Shown here: positions 35,690-47,978 of the stretch, piece after piece
Layout of the letters: every line of letters starts with the position of its first letter
Numbering within the stretch: position 1 is the stretch's first letter
From: Colius striatus
Taxonomy: Eukaryota; Chordata; Aves; Coliiformes; Coliidae
Direction: 5' to 3'
NCBI RefSeq assembly: GCF_028858725.1
Contig: NC_084761.1
Location: 37,001,001 to 37,065,000, forward strand
Length of the DNA stretch: 64,000 bases
Translations under genes and position numbers: made by a program
The notes under the pieces: generated by a model
Database searches by the model: none
The model's input: the letters and a program-made list of their open reading frames with translations, nothing else
What the model was told of the DNA's origin: nothing

Positions 35690-36290
35690 CAGCCGGGCCC
35701 TGATATTGATTGAAAAATTGTTATTAGAGATAGTAGGTCTTCCTGCATGCTGCCTACTGATTTAATTTGGAAAACATTTAATTTTATGAAGCGGTAAATG
35801 ATAGTGGCATGCTCTCTTGTGTTAGGGAGCAGCTGGCTCTTTAGCTGTTCACCGTCACTACTCCCAGGTGTCCTCTTTGCAATCATGTGTTCCCTTCCCC
35901 TTTGCTTAACAAGTTATTTCAATTTCTAAACGAATACTGAACAAGAGAAAGACAACATGCAAATTGAGATCCCAGCCGCCATTCACACATGAAAAAGTTC
36001 CCCTGGAATTCCCTCAACTCTGCCCATCCCTCCCGCCCTCCCCCTGCATCTGTCAGGAGAAAACAGAGCCCTTGTTCTCGTCGGATTGTTTTTACCAATG
36101 ACCTGACACCACCATCTATAATTAATTACATCATTTACATTAGACTATTGACTAAACAAATACATAAATCATAGGCAGAGTCAATAGACGCAGACATATT
36201 TAATCATGTTCTAAATAATGATTACTTCTCCCATAATGCAATAATTATTTTCAGCAGCTGACTTGAATTAATCTTCTGTCAAAGTGCCAT
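35690..36290. promoter_or_regulatory. Candidate conserved non-coding element E
   Basis: About 600 bp of complex sequence with dense homeodomain and related cores: GATTTAATTTGG, ACATTTAATTTTATG, CTATAATTAATTACATC, ATATTTAATCATG, AAATAATGATTAC, CAATAATTATTTTCAGCAGCTG (the last half is an E-box) and GAATTAATC. It is the strongest enhancer-like block in the desert by composition. Function and conservation are untested. Confidence 0.42.
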
Positions 36291-36299
36291 CTGAAAAAA

Positions 36300-39200
36300 G
36301 AGAGCGGACCACTATGAAGATGGAGGCGGCAGCCCTGGTGATGGAGAAGACATCTAGCACTTTGCCTTCACTCCCCACTTCCCTGTCTGCCGCTGTCCCC
36401 ATGAAGTCTGCTAGTGGTGAGCCTCAGAGGATGCTCAGCATTGAGCCTCCACAGTCAGTGCCCCCAACCCCATTGCGGGGAAGCCCTCCCAGGCCCTCAA
36501 CAACACACAGAGCATACTCTGGCACTGATTTCAATCCCTAGATGGCTCAAAGTTCTCAGCAGACAAAAGATACCCTCTCATTTACTCCAGTGGGTACTCT
36601 GCACTGTCCTTTTGCACCTTGGGGGATCGGGGCTGTGCTCAGGCACCCTTGGGCCCATCCTCCCTCCACCCTGCAAAGCAGAGCCTGGTTTGCAATGTGC
36701 TGAATGCATCTGAAAACCAGACCAACATGAGCCTGAATAGACACTGCTCCCCATATAGAGGCTAATGCAATTAGGCTGTATTTAACTCTCATTTACTTAA
36801 AAGCATTTCAAAAGGCATTTCATTAATTTGCAAAACACACATCTGGTCTATGGTGCTGATCCGTGTGGCACGCTTCGACCATGGCATGTTTTCAAAGGGC
36901 CTTGAGAACGGTGCTGCACTCCTCCCCCTCTTTTCTGCAACAGCCAAAAGCCTGCTCCCAGCAAAGCCTGTCTGAGCATCAACGTGAACAGCAGGACAGA
37001 GCCCAGGCTCCCCACAGGATCCAGTCCCTAGTGGTCAGCTTACGGTGCCATGGTAATGGAAGCGTGGTATTTTACTGGAGAGAGAAGCTTAATCATTGCA
37101 ACGTCTGCCATAGCTCTCAGTAGGTATCCTCAGGCGAGAGGCAAAAGGGAAAATTTGTCATGCACGAAAAATAGCATCAGAAAAGGATACCCTGGATTTA
37201 GGGTTAGAAATGAGAAAGAGTTGAGCCTGTCTTGACTACAGTCTCTGCTCCAAAACTCACAACTTGTTGGATGACAGCTCTACGTGAGATCAGCAGAGAA
37301 AAGGATTTCTAGCTGGGAGGAGTTTGGGTAATTTTGTAGACTTGTTATCTTGCACAGTAGTGGTTTCAAGGAGAGAGAAGAAGTCTTTTAACAACTTTTC
37401 TCATCCTCCAACTATTGGCTAGACTAGCAGCCTTTTGGTTAATGAGCTATTTTGATGACCCATAGCTTGAAAAAGCAGGATTGCATTGCAGATACCTGCA
37501 GCTGCTACAGTCATCTCGCCATATTGCTGTGCACTGGACAGAAATTACTCTGCACATGAGGCTGGATGAGGATTTAATGGTTCTGTAAGAGACAAACTCT
37601 TCTGCCTCAGGCACCATGCAGCTTCTAACAAAAAGGAATTAGTATGTCACTAAATTGCCCACTGCATAGCTTTTTCCTGTCTTTTTGTGTTGTCAAAGCA
37701 CTACACCCAGTAAGTTTGATCCAGGAAAGCCCTTCTGTTCCTGAGGGTGAAGGAAGTGCAATAATGAACACCAGATAAGTTAAGATATGGAAGTCTCTAG
37801 AAAATGCAATTGTAAAATCAAAGTCTATGTTATTTCCCCAAATTAAAGAAAAGCATTCAACTCTGAGATTTTGATTTCCCAAGTAGGAGGTAGTTAAACC
37901 ATAGGCCATTCACTGATATCAGCCACACATGTACAGCTGATTCTTCCTATCAGCACATGTTTGCGATAACACAAACCTAAATCAGCTCAAGGAGAAGGAA
38001 TGAACGGCATTTGGATGTATACCTTAGTATTCACAGGACTTCACAACACAGCACTTTTAAATGCTTTTCTAAAATAGAAGAATTGGACAGATGACATTGA
38101 AATATTCATGAAGGATAATGAAAAAACAGCCATCAATGACAGTGTTATAGGTTGGTTAATATTGTATGATGAGTGTGTTATAACCATAAATAAACAATAA
38201 GTATAAATGATAGTGAATATAAATAATCATTAATACAAATAATACATAATAAAATATAAGCTCAAGAGGGTGATGTGATAGAATCAGGACAGGATCAACT
38301 ACTGAATGATTTTCCCTTCTACTACTTTGGTCTCTCAAAAACCTTACAGAGCCAACGTTATTATTCTCTACCGTCAAAATGAGAACAATGCAGTATGCTG
38401 TGCTTCATTCTCTTTCAAAGTGCACTGATAGCATTTCAACAATATGCTATTGTAATAAAAAAGAGCAATCTTGACCTTCTAGAGGGTACAAACTTTAAAT
38501 GGGCTATGGACACAAAAGGAACAAACCAGAAGAATGTATTGCCAATAATGTTACTTTCTTTCCCGGAACTGAAAGGAAGGAACTTGTGTGAGCCATCTGT
38601 AATTGCCGTCTGGTTAAATGCAACCTTCAGCCTCAGACTTTAATCACTGGGGGAAAACTGCTAAAACAGTTTTATTGATTGTATATATAAAACATTAAAT
38701 GCAGAGACAAGGGTGAGAAATCTTCCAAAAAAAGACAAAGAAAGAAAACAAGAGACAAAAACATTCCTGAGTCTGAGCTGGATAGGAACATAAGAGGTGC
38801 GGATGCATCCTCTGGGTTTGGTGTAGGTCTTACATGAGAGAGGAGGCAAGTTAACCAACTCTCCAAATCTCTTTTTCCAGCAGTGTAATAGGAACAGAAA
38901 AATCCTGATACCTGTACTGTCTCTCCACGTTACAAGCTTTAATAAGAAGCAATTTAGCACCAATGAAGGCAACAAAACCCAGCAAAAATGTTGTGCGCAG
39001 CAACCATTGCGCAATGCTGGATCACAGTAGCAAAAATCAGTTTCACTGCTGTAACCCTATGGGACTGATTTAACAGTCTCCCTCAGAAAACTGTCTCACC
39101 CCTAGTTAGCATAGAAACCAGTGTCACCCTTGGTAAACTTTCTGGAGATGCTCACTTTTTAAACTGGTGCTGGTGGAAGCTTGAAACAGGTTGGAAAGCT

Positions 39201-41145
39201 TGAATGGTTGCCCTAAGACTGTGCAGGTGACTGCACATAAGAAAATATGGAATACTCCCATCAAGGAATTCCCATTTGTTCCCTGTCGATGTGATGCCTT
39301 AGCCTTCTGGATTTATCTTATCTAAGTAACCTGCTGTGTCACACTCAAAGGCCATACGGTAATAACCTCATTACACCTGGGCCTTTGAAGCCATTTTTTA
39401 TCTTGGTCAATCTTTTGGTCCCCCCACCCAACCCAAACATATTTGTGAATGGTTGTTGAGATGGGGACTTTCCCAGGGAGATTCTTTGTCTAAAGTAGCT
39501 GCTCAAAGCCTATTAATCAGAGCCATGATGGAATTCAGATGAGAACTGCTCTGCTTAGGAGCAAATTCTAATAAGGTGTCCCCGTCCCTCCTTGCTAGCA
39601 GGACTTCCCATGCCAGGAGCAGGTAAAGCAGCCAGCAGCTCATTGGGTCATACTGTTTCAGGCCAGACTGCAAGGCACTCAGATGCTGTGTTAAAAAATG
39701 TTCCCCACAGAACGTGAATCAGAGTCACATCATCTTCAACCAGTAGTATGAGTCCTGCACATGTTTTTCTTGGCACTTCCTTTCATGTATACATTTCTTC
39801 TGTGTATGTGTGTGATATCAGCTTTAAAGCACTTATCTCTATTTTCCAACTCCTGTGCACAGCCCTGCCCTATTTCCTCACTAAGTTACCATCTCAAGTT
39901 GCCAGTGTGCCAGTCTACCTGCCACACGTATGTGCTGTCACACCCCTGATTTCTTCCATGGTGATCCCTGAGCTGCCTGGAGTTGAACACTTTACTTTTA
40001 TTACTTGATTTTTTGGAAGTATGGTTTTTATTCTACATGTATTGTCGAAAGCACTGTCCACACTATCTTCAAGGCTTTTTTCCACATAAACAAATACTTT
40101 CTTCATAAATCTCTCTCTGGACTGGCATTTATTAAGGACCACTTCTAGATTTGTTTGGCTTTATTCACAACTAGAGTTTTAAGCAACTCATCCATTGAGG
40201 TTTGTTTTTTTAAAGCCAGAAGAGAAGTCACAGCCAAGCTCCAGTTATTAGAGATAGTGGACAAGAGCTAGAAAACTCTTCTCGCTTCACTGTCACTTGA
40301 AAGTGATCGTCACAGGAATGGCTGCCTGCTGGTGTAAACAGCAGCATGGATATGAGCTCATAGCCAGCCCCAAAATCTTTAATAAAGAAATAAGGCTCAC
40401 TTGTTACAGGCAGAGGTAAGTAGTCAAGTGGTACGGTTATTTATAAACTTTTGTTAAGTCTGTTGTTTTCAGCTATGCTTAATAGCAACCTTTTAAAACG
40501 ATGTTTCAGGAACACAGTCAACATCAAGGCGAGCTGGTCTTTGGCTTGATTAGATTTTGCTCCCTTTACCTTGATGAAACTATGCCTTATTAGCATTCCA
40601 AAATGAGAGTGCTCTCTAAATGTAAGTGGATTTTAATACAATCTTTTTGAGGAAATGTCAAACTGCATTGGGTTATATCTCCTTCCTGCTCCTCTTCTCT
40701 GAACAGCAGAGTTCAGCAAGGAACTGTGCCAAAATAATGAGTGAGGGACAGGGGGAATTTCAGAGTCAAGGTAAAAGATGAGAAATAAGTTTTTCCAGCA
40801 GTAACATCTCCATGGTTCTGTCACCACTTGCTTAATTCAATGCCTTTCCTATGCTTTTGCACTGGGAAACTGATAACATTTTGGCTCTGCACATTTCTTG
40901 GTCATACGTATCAAAAGCTGGAGGCTTTGCTGGTGTAATGTGGTACCAACTGGCACAGTTATTTATGCTGGAAGGGAAAGTCAACCCAAGCAGTTTATCC
41001 TCTCTTGTGCACCCTAGTTTATTTGGGATTACTGGAGCTGTGTAGGCATTAGGAAGTTGAAGGGACCCTGAAAAATTGTTGCTTAAAGTTAGTGAAGTCT
41101 GGAGTAGAAAAAAAACCCAAAAAACCAAACCCAAACCTCAAACAG
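36300..41145. other. Gene desert segment 4, no gene recognised
   Basis: Intergenic sequence with an AT-rich patch at about 38150-38270 (repeated ATAAATAAT-like words). No coding exon with convincing splice sites and protein similarity was found on either strand. Confidence 0.5.
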
Positions 41146-41149
41146 GCAA

Positions 41150-41580
41150 AGCATACCTGCTTAAATTAAATTAAATATTAACATCCCCTGCTTTAGAGTT
41201 GCACTGTGAAGGTAATGTGTGCACTGTTAATGAACCGCAATTTATTTACACCTCAAACAAAGAGTATCCTCACTGCCCTAAAGTAGTTAAATTGCCCCCT
41301 TCCTAGTGAAATTTATTGCCATTTAAACATGCCAAAAGGCCATTCTGCCGGTCATTACAATAATCTATCATTTCTGCAACTGCTGGTATCCTGTTCTGTG
41401 GTCAAATTCAATCTGAGAAGGGTCAACAGAATTTTTCCACCAAATGCTTCCCGCTTGCCTGTCATCAATTTACTTTTGTCAACAAAAAGGGCATTGCTAC
41501 CGAATGAAATAGAAGATCCTCTTAAGACCTCTGGCAAACAGCAAGAGCTTCTCTGATGTATCACATCTTTTCTGATTGCA
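41150..41580. promoter_or_regulatory. Candidate conserved non-coding element F
   Basis: About 430 bp of non-repetitive AT-rich sequence with spaced ATTA/TAAT cores (TTAAATATTAAC, CTGTTAATGAACC, CATTACAATAATC) and no transposon similarity. The call rests on composition only. Confidence 0.28.
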
Positions 41581-44014
41581 GATGTGTGTATAAGAGCGTG
41601 TGCTAGGACTGTAACTTTAGTGAATGCATGAGCAGGAATTTTGTAGCTTGTCTCAAGCTCCCTTTACTCCAATAAACACATTTCTAACACCTGTGGATAG
41701 TTTCACAGTATTTTCAATTTTTCTCTATAACAGTTTTAAGAATATATTTTCCTTTAGAAAGTTATGACTTGATCAGTAACTCAGCTTTTTGCACGTAGCT
41801 CTCCTGCTTCTCTTACATGCACAGAGTGAGAGCGCACACCGAAAAACGCTTCACCTCACATCACATCTAACAGTAACACAGTTCTAGCTAGATACACAGG
41901 CAAGCACAAGAGGGCTATCACTTAAAAAAGCCATCAGATGGTATCTGATAGCTCACTCTGCTACTCCATGCTACTTTTGCTGCTCCTCAAGTTGGAGTTG
42001 CTGCCATTTCAGCCAGTAAGGCAAAATGAGTTACTTGCTGCACATGGCTGAGGCTATTAAACGGTCACATTCACACACACACAAAGGGTTAGGACATCCA
42101 GTTCACAAAGTCCACCTTTGATTTGCACTGACTTTAAAATTTTAAATAGCTAATGTCCTTACCGAGAACACCACACAGAAAGCTGACTTCATCATAGTAC
42201 TAGGGAACTCTTGATTCCATTGAGAGCACAGCTAGATTTTGGCTAGATATCTAAAAATCCTAGGGAATAATCCAATGTCACATAATAAAAATACTACTAC
42301 TAATAAAACCGTCACAGTGCCATTGAATGATTTTTAATATACCAGTGTCAGGAAACACACACCCAAATTAAGTCAGTTAGGTCACTACTATTAATCAGGA
42401 TCCCCTTTGTGCAGTTGAAGGACTACAGCACTGTGCCCTGTTCTTCTAGCATACTGCTAAACACTTAGGAGGTATTATTATACCTAATCAATGCCATAAA
42501 AAGGTAAGAGATTACATTTTTATATACTTATAAAACAGAGGGAGAAATGAAAGGTGAGAAAGAGAGCCAAGTGTGAAGCTTTGAGATTTCCTTGTAACAG
42601 GAAGACTATATTACCTTGGCCTGAAGCAGTTTATCCCAGACTCTGCAGAGACCTGAGACTGGGAGAGAAGGCAGGGAAAGGGCTTGTATGCTGTCTAGAA
42701 GAAAGGAGTCTGAAAGCGCTTCTCAAGGCAGAAGGCAAGTAATTACTGGACAGATGATTATCAGAATAAGGAAAAACACAAGTAGGTAATTGTAATAATA
42801 AGTAAAAAAACAAAGCCACAAAACACCTGACAACACAGTGTATCTGAAGCCTACTGCACTGGCTTCAAGTAATACTGCTCCATAAGCCATTTCAGGACAC
42901 ACTTTCATTCTATAGGTACTTGCTGAGCACCAGTAGTACTGCTGCAGTTTTTGCTGGATCCAACTAAATTTTCACCGTTTTCAGTTTGTAACAATTTATC
43001 CACAGGCATAACAGACATGGCAGTTTATTAGTATCAACTTATCCCTTCTCTGTTTCTTTTTTTTTTTTTTAATGTGGACAACACGTGGGTATCAATCTGG
43101 AGTAAATTTTGTTCTGAGTAATATTTCTTTCCATTTTTGACCTCTCTAGGACAATCACTCAGGAGAAATCCTGTTGGTTGCTTTCCAACGGGAAGTGGAA
43201 AGTGCCATTTTGTTTCTTATAACATCCCACAGAGCCATGTGCTTTGATGAAACAATGCAGAGATTCAAAGAGCCACTTTTTTCAGTGACTCAAGGAACTA
43301 AATTCATAGGTAGCAAAGAACATGACTTCTTCTCTCAGAGCAAAAAATAATCTCTGTATTCCATCCTCCATCTCACATAACATTAGCATGGATAGTCAAT
43401 TTTACTCAGAAAAGCTCTAGGAGACTCAACATGTGGGCTTTTCCAAAGCCAATCATTTTTTGATGTGTTGTGGTATCACTAGAAGAACATTCAGATGAAG
43501 CATTTGAGCTAACACCCAAACCAACTAACAAGGAAGTACTGGAAAGGGCAAGAGGTAGAGAGGGAAACAGTAATGATAAGAATTACCTGAGCTTTGTCCA
43601 GTTTTCTTCAGACTGTTTTCCTGCATGCAAATACGCAACGATCAGATGTTCCTTTTCAGGAGTGACCACTGGATGATGGGGATGTTGCAGATTTGAAAAG
43701 CTAGTCTGTTTAATCATTTTGGTTTTGTACAGGAAGCCAGAGATTTTGACATACATATTTGTAAAAAATCTGCCATAATCCATATCAGAATCAAAAATTC
43801 ACTCAAATACTCTTCTTTGAGGTGTGAAGCAAAACCCTCTCTCAAGGATCCTCCAAAATAATCATGTCAAAGTTATACCAACGCTAACAATTTATTCCAA
43901 GAAAATAAAATCTGCTGAGGTGAGACTGGGAGGTCTTAAAACTTAATGAATGTAAAAATACATAGCCTTGCTTAAACATAGATCAATTTTCTTGAGCTGG
44001 CTATAGTACTCAGC
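41581..44014. other. Gene desert segment 5, no gene recognised
   Basis: AT-rich intergenic sequence with short A and T runs. No gene, RNA or identifiable transposon was seen. Confidence 0.45.
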
Positions 44015-44268
44015 TGTTACCGTTACTGGCAACATCACCAGGCCTCCTGCACGGATCACTCAGCTCACCAACTGCTGAGGGGACAAGATCACTACATATT
44101 CAGTATGGATGATGCTTTATTTCACATATGGTGACTCTGACGTGATTGGCAGAATGCAGGACGTCTGTGGCCATGGCACAGTTGGAACAAGTGATCTTGT
44201 CCCCTCAGCAGTTGGTGAGCTGAGTGATCCGTGCGGGCGGCCTGGTGATGTTGCCGTTAGTGGCAACA
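44015..44268. mobile_element. Foldback (long inverted-repeat) element, 254 bp
   Basis: A 79 bp arm at 44015-44093 is reverse-complemented at 44190-44268 with 7 mismatches, five of them in the outer 13 bases; the spacer is 96 bp. The termini are TGTTACC and the complement of TGTTGCC. The flanks carry CTCAGC on both sides (44009-44014 and 44269-44274), a 6 bp target-site-like duplication that could be 7 bp, depending on the boundary. The outer 18 bases are themselves nearly palindromic. There is no coding capacity. It fits a MITE or foldback transposon mobilised by an unknown transposase; I cannot name the family. Confidence 0.75.
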
Positions 44269-44799
44269 CTCAGCATTTTCTCTTCTGATTTTTAATCACT
44301 TGGAAGCATGCATATTATTTTTCCCACGCCCAATGATGAGAGTTGTTCCCCTATCTGGATGCAATGTAGGTGAGAACAGCCCATGACAGCTTATAGCAGT
44401 TACTGGTTTTGACTTTTAAGGAAAGGAGTTGGCCACTAAAGCAACACAAAGGAGAATAAAGAGCTACAAGGTGCCCCTCTCTTCAAATGACCTACAAATA
44501 TATCTTGTGTCCGTGCTCAGGGGAATATTTTGCATATAGGCAGATAAAAGGGGGAATGAGTAGAGCTTTATTTCCATTAGCCCCACTACATCAACCAGGA
44601 AATCTGTAGTAATCAGTAGCAAGAGGAATAAATGAGCCTCTTATTCTCTGCATGGCTATTGCACTTCAAAGCATCAGGCAAAGCCACCATTTGGACCTTC
44701 AGACACAACTGCTGCAACCACCATTATTTTGTGCAATATATGGATTGTCCACCTGGGATGCGATAATACTGCTTATATGTACTAATAGGGGGGTAAGAA

Positions 44800-45456
44800 G
44801 CTGCAGAGAAGCCCCATGGAAAGAGATCTGTGTGTTTGGGTTATTGACAAACCGAATATGTCAACAGTGTGCCCTGGCAGCCAAAAGAGCCAACTGTGTC
44901 CTGGGGTTTACGAAGCACAACGGACTCAGCTGGTCAAGGGAGCGGATTGTCTCAGTCTACACTGCACCAGTGAAGCCCCACCTCAGTACAGTGTGCAGTT
45001 TTGGGCAGCTCATTATGAGAAGGACATCAAACTATTAGAGTGTGTCTAGAGGAGGGTAAAACAGTGAAAAGTCTCAAGACTTATGAGGAGCAGCTGAGGT
45101 CATTTAGCTTGTGACAGCTCTCTCAGTTTGGAGAAGAGAGGTTGAGAGGTGACCTCATCACAGTCCTTCCTCAGGCAAGCAGAAGAGGGGCAGGTGTTGA
45201 TCTCCTCTCTCTAAAGACCAGTGATAGGATATGAGGAAACAGAATGAAGCTGCATCAGTGGAAGTTCCGACTAGATATTAGGTAAAGGTTCTTTACTGAG
45301 AGGGTAGTCAGTCACTGGAACAGGCTTGTCAGAGTTCAAGGAGCATATGGACAATGATCTCAGTCACATGGTTTAGTACTGGGAAGTTGTATGAGGAGCA
45401 GGGAGTTGGACTACATGATCCTTATGAGTCTCTTCCAGTTTAAAAGACTGTACGAA
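44800..45456 (+). mobile_element. CR1 LINE 3' portion, old (+ strand)
   Basis: A plus-strand translation gives decayed pieces of the C-terminal part of CR1 ORF2, such as DLCVWVIDKPNMS and TSEAPPQYSVQFWAAHYEKD, interrupted by stops and frame changes. It is followed by the CR1 3' UTR with GGAGTTGGACTACATGATCC near the end. It is a 5'-truncated, heavily mutated copy with no function as protein. Confidence 0.85.
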
Positions 45457-46689
45457 TATGTAGACCGCTGTCTGCTAGCTATCTGCTAAATCAGGTCCAG
45501 TACATAAAGTGTCCATGCTCACATCAATGAGGGGTGAGACAGCACTTTTATGACGTTCAAATTACACACCGAGGTTGTAGATCTCATAGTTTTACAGAAC
45601 TCGTAACTTCTTTGTCTTATAAGCTACCACTAGTTTTCATAAGAGGAACAGTAACTTCTCTTACTTCCAGAAGTCGCATTACAAAAGGGAAACAAACCAA
45701 CGTGGTAGCCTTTCTCATAGGAGAAACTTGCTGTAGATTTCTCTATGTGGTAAAATAAAGTGGTACCATCTACTTCCATGCAGGAATCATCCAGCCTAGA
45801 AGAATATTGCTCTGCCCTTTCCCTTGCTCTGTCTGTTCACAGAGCAAATAGCTTCAGCTCTGCCTGCCCTTGCAGCTGTTTGTTGCTACCTTCTGGAGAG
45901 GGCTGCAGCTTCACAGAAAACTCAGCTGTAGTTCAATAAGAGTCTAGCTCCAGTGTCAGGCCATCTTCACCTTCCTGAGTGTCTAGTCCCACAGAGTCCA
46001 GGCTTGATCTAAAGTCTTCTCTCAATGCAACTGCTCCTGGTGAAACATCAATAATAGCTTCAGCTGGTGAAATGAGACCTGTTAGAGCCCACCTGGCAGA
46101 GCCAGTGACTTTGCTGTGTTTTCCTGTACAGTTTTGATACTTAGAACCAGGAATTTTACTTGGTTCTGGCTGGAACTTTTGCTCAGCTCAATCTCTGCTA
46201 TAGTGGTTCATATTGCATTGCATGACAAATTTTGAAAGCTGAATTAATGTGAAAGGCAGAAAATTAAAGATATTATGAGAACTGCAGGCAAGCATGAAGA
46301 ATTTTGTCTCTGTCAAATAGGAAGACCTCTTCCATGCTCATCCTTGCTTCAGATGTGAGGGATGAGTTGAATTTGGAAAAGCGTTTTTGTGCCAGGAAAA
46401 AAATCACAGTTAGGACCGCTTCTTCCAAGAAGCAATTTACTTCACCAGTAATTTTTAAGTTATTTTCTTGTTGAAGGTGTTCATGTCTGAATACAAGTTT
46501 TGTTTGTCACACAAATGAGACTTGGTTTTGTGGCTCATAGCTCAAGTAAGACTCTTAACCATGAACTTATGGCACTACTCTTAAACTATAAAATGAACAG
46601 GAATTTCAAGTTGATACTGAAACAGAAATTATGAAGTCAGAGCAGGATTGAGAGATGGACAGCATGGGAGGAAAAAAGCTTACACAAAC
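45457..46689. other. Intergenic sequence, no gene recognised
   Basis: Unique AT-rich DNA between two CR1 copies. No coding or RNA gene signal was seen. Confidence 0.4.
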
Positions 46690-46718
46690 ACAATTATATA
46701 TTGTGTATATATAATTGT
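46690..46718. repeat. Perfect 12 bp hairpin (AT-rich inverted repeat)
   Basis: ACAATTATATAT at 46690-46701 is exactly reverse-complemented at 46707-46718 around a 5-base centre. It lies about 60 bp before the 3' end of a minus-strand CR1 copy. Confidence 0.85.
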
Positions 46719-46779
46719 CAACACAGTAAAAATAATACAGTTCATCATGGTCCTATCCAAAACTAATTGAAAGCAGTCG

Positions 46780-47978
46780 AGAACATCCTTGCACATCATT
46801 TTGGTTGGAAAAGACCTTTCAGATCATCAAGTCCAACCACCCACCTCACATTCCCAAGCCCATCACTAAACCAAACCATGTTCCTCAGCACCTCATCCAT
46901 GCATCTTTTAAATATCTCCAGGGATGGGATCTCCACCACCTCTCCGGGCAGCCTGTTCCAATGCTTAATAAACCTCTCAGTTAAAAAGTTCTTCCTAATG
47001 TCCAGTCTAAACTACCCCTGGTGCAATTTCAATCCATTTCCTCATTTCTTATCATTCATTACTGGACAGAAGAGATCAATCCTCATCTTTCTACAACCTC
47101 CTTTCAGGCAGTTGTAGAGAGTGATCATGTCTCCTCTCAGCTTCCTCTTCTCCATATTAAACAACCCCAGCTCCCTCAGCCTCTCCTCATCAGACTTGTT
47201 CTCCAGACCCTTCACCAGCTTTGTTGCCCATCTCTGGACACACTCCAGGACCTCAATGTCCTTCTTGTAGTGAGGGGCCCAGAACTGGACACAGTGTTTG
47301 AGGTGTGGCCTCACCAGCACTGAGTATAAGGGGACAATTACTTCCTTGGTCCTATTGGTTACACTATTTCTGATACAAGCCAGGATGACATTCACCTTCT
47401 TGGCCACCTGGGCACACTGCTGGCTCATGTTCAGTTGGCTGTTGACAAACATCCCCAGGGCCTTTTCTGCAGTACAGCTTTGCATCCACTCTGCCCTAAG
47501 CCTGTAGCATTGCATAGGGTTGTTGTGGCCCAAGTGCAGGACCAAGCACTTCACCTTGTTGAACCATCACTCCAGCCTGTCCAGGTTCCTCTGAAGGGCC
47601 TTTCTGTCCTCAAGCAGGTTTACGCTCCTACTCAGCTTGGTGTCATCAGCAAACTTATGAGGGTTCACTCAATTTGCTCATCCAGATCCTTGACAGAGAT
47701 GTTGAAAAGAACAGGTGAGAACCCTGAGCCCAGGGGGAACACCACTGATGACCAGCCACCAACTGGATTTAACTCCACTATAACTCTCTGGGATCAGCCT
47801 TCCAGCCAGTTTCCCATCCAACACAGAATACCCCCATCCAAGTCATGGTCAGCCAGTTTCTCCAGGAGGATGCTGTGAGAGACTGTGTGAAAGGCCTTAC
47901 TAAAGTCCAGGAAGACCAAGTCCACAGCCTTTCCCCTCATCTACTAACTGGTCATCTTATCATAGGTCAGGTTGGTCA
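46780..47978 (-). mobile_element. CR1 LINE, 5'-truncated, with the 3' half of ORF2 (minus strand)
   Basis: Read on the minus strand, this contains the end of CR1 ORF2 and the CR1 3' UTR. The frame at 47042-47554 (170 codons) includes diagnostic CR1 segments such as [36 protein letters not shown] and [19 protein letters not shown]. Bases 47555-47978 are further ORF2 sequence (the reverse transcriptase part upstream) broken by frame changes. Its conserved 3' end (GGTTGGAAAAGACCTTTCAG on the + strand) sits near 46799. The element encodes a non-LTR retrotransposon reverse transcriptase region but lacks the endonuclease and ORF1, so it cannot move. The long intact frame suggests a relatively young insertion. 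Confidence 0.93.
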
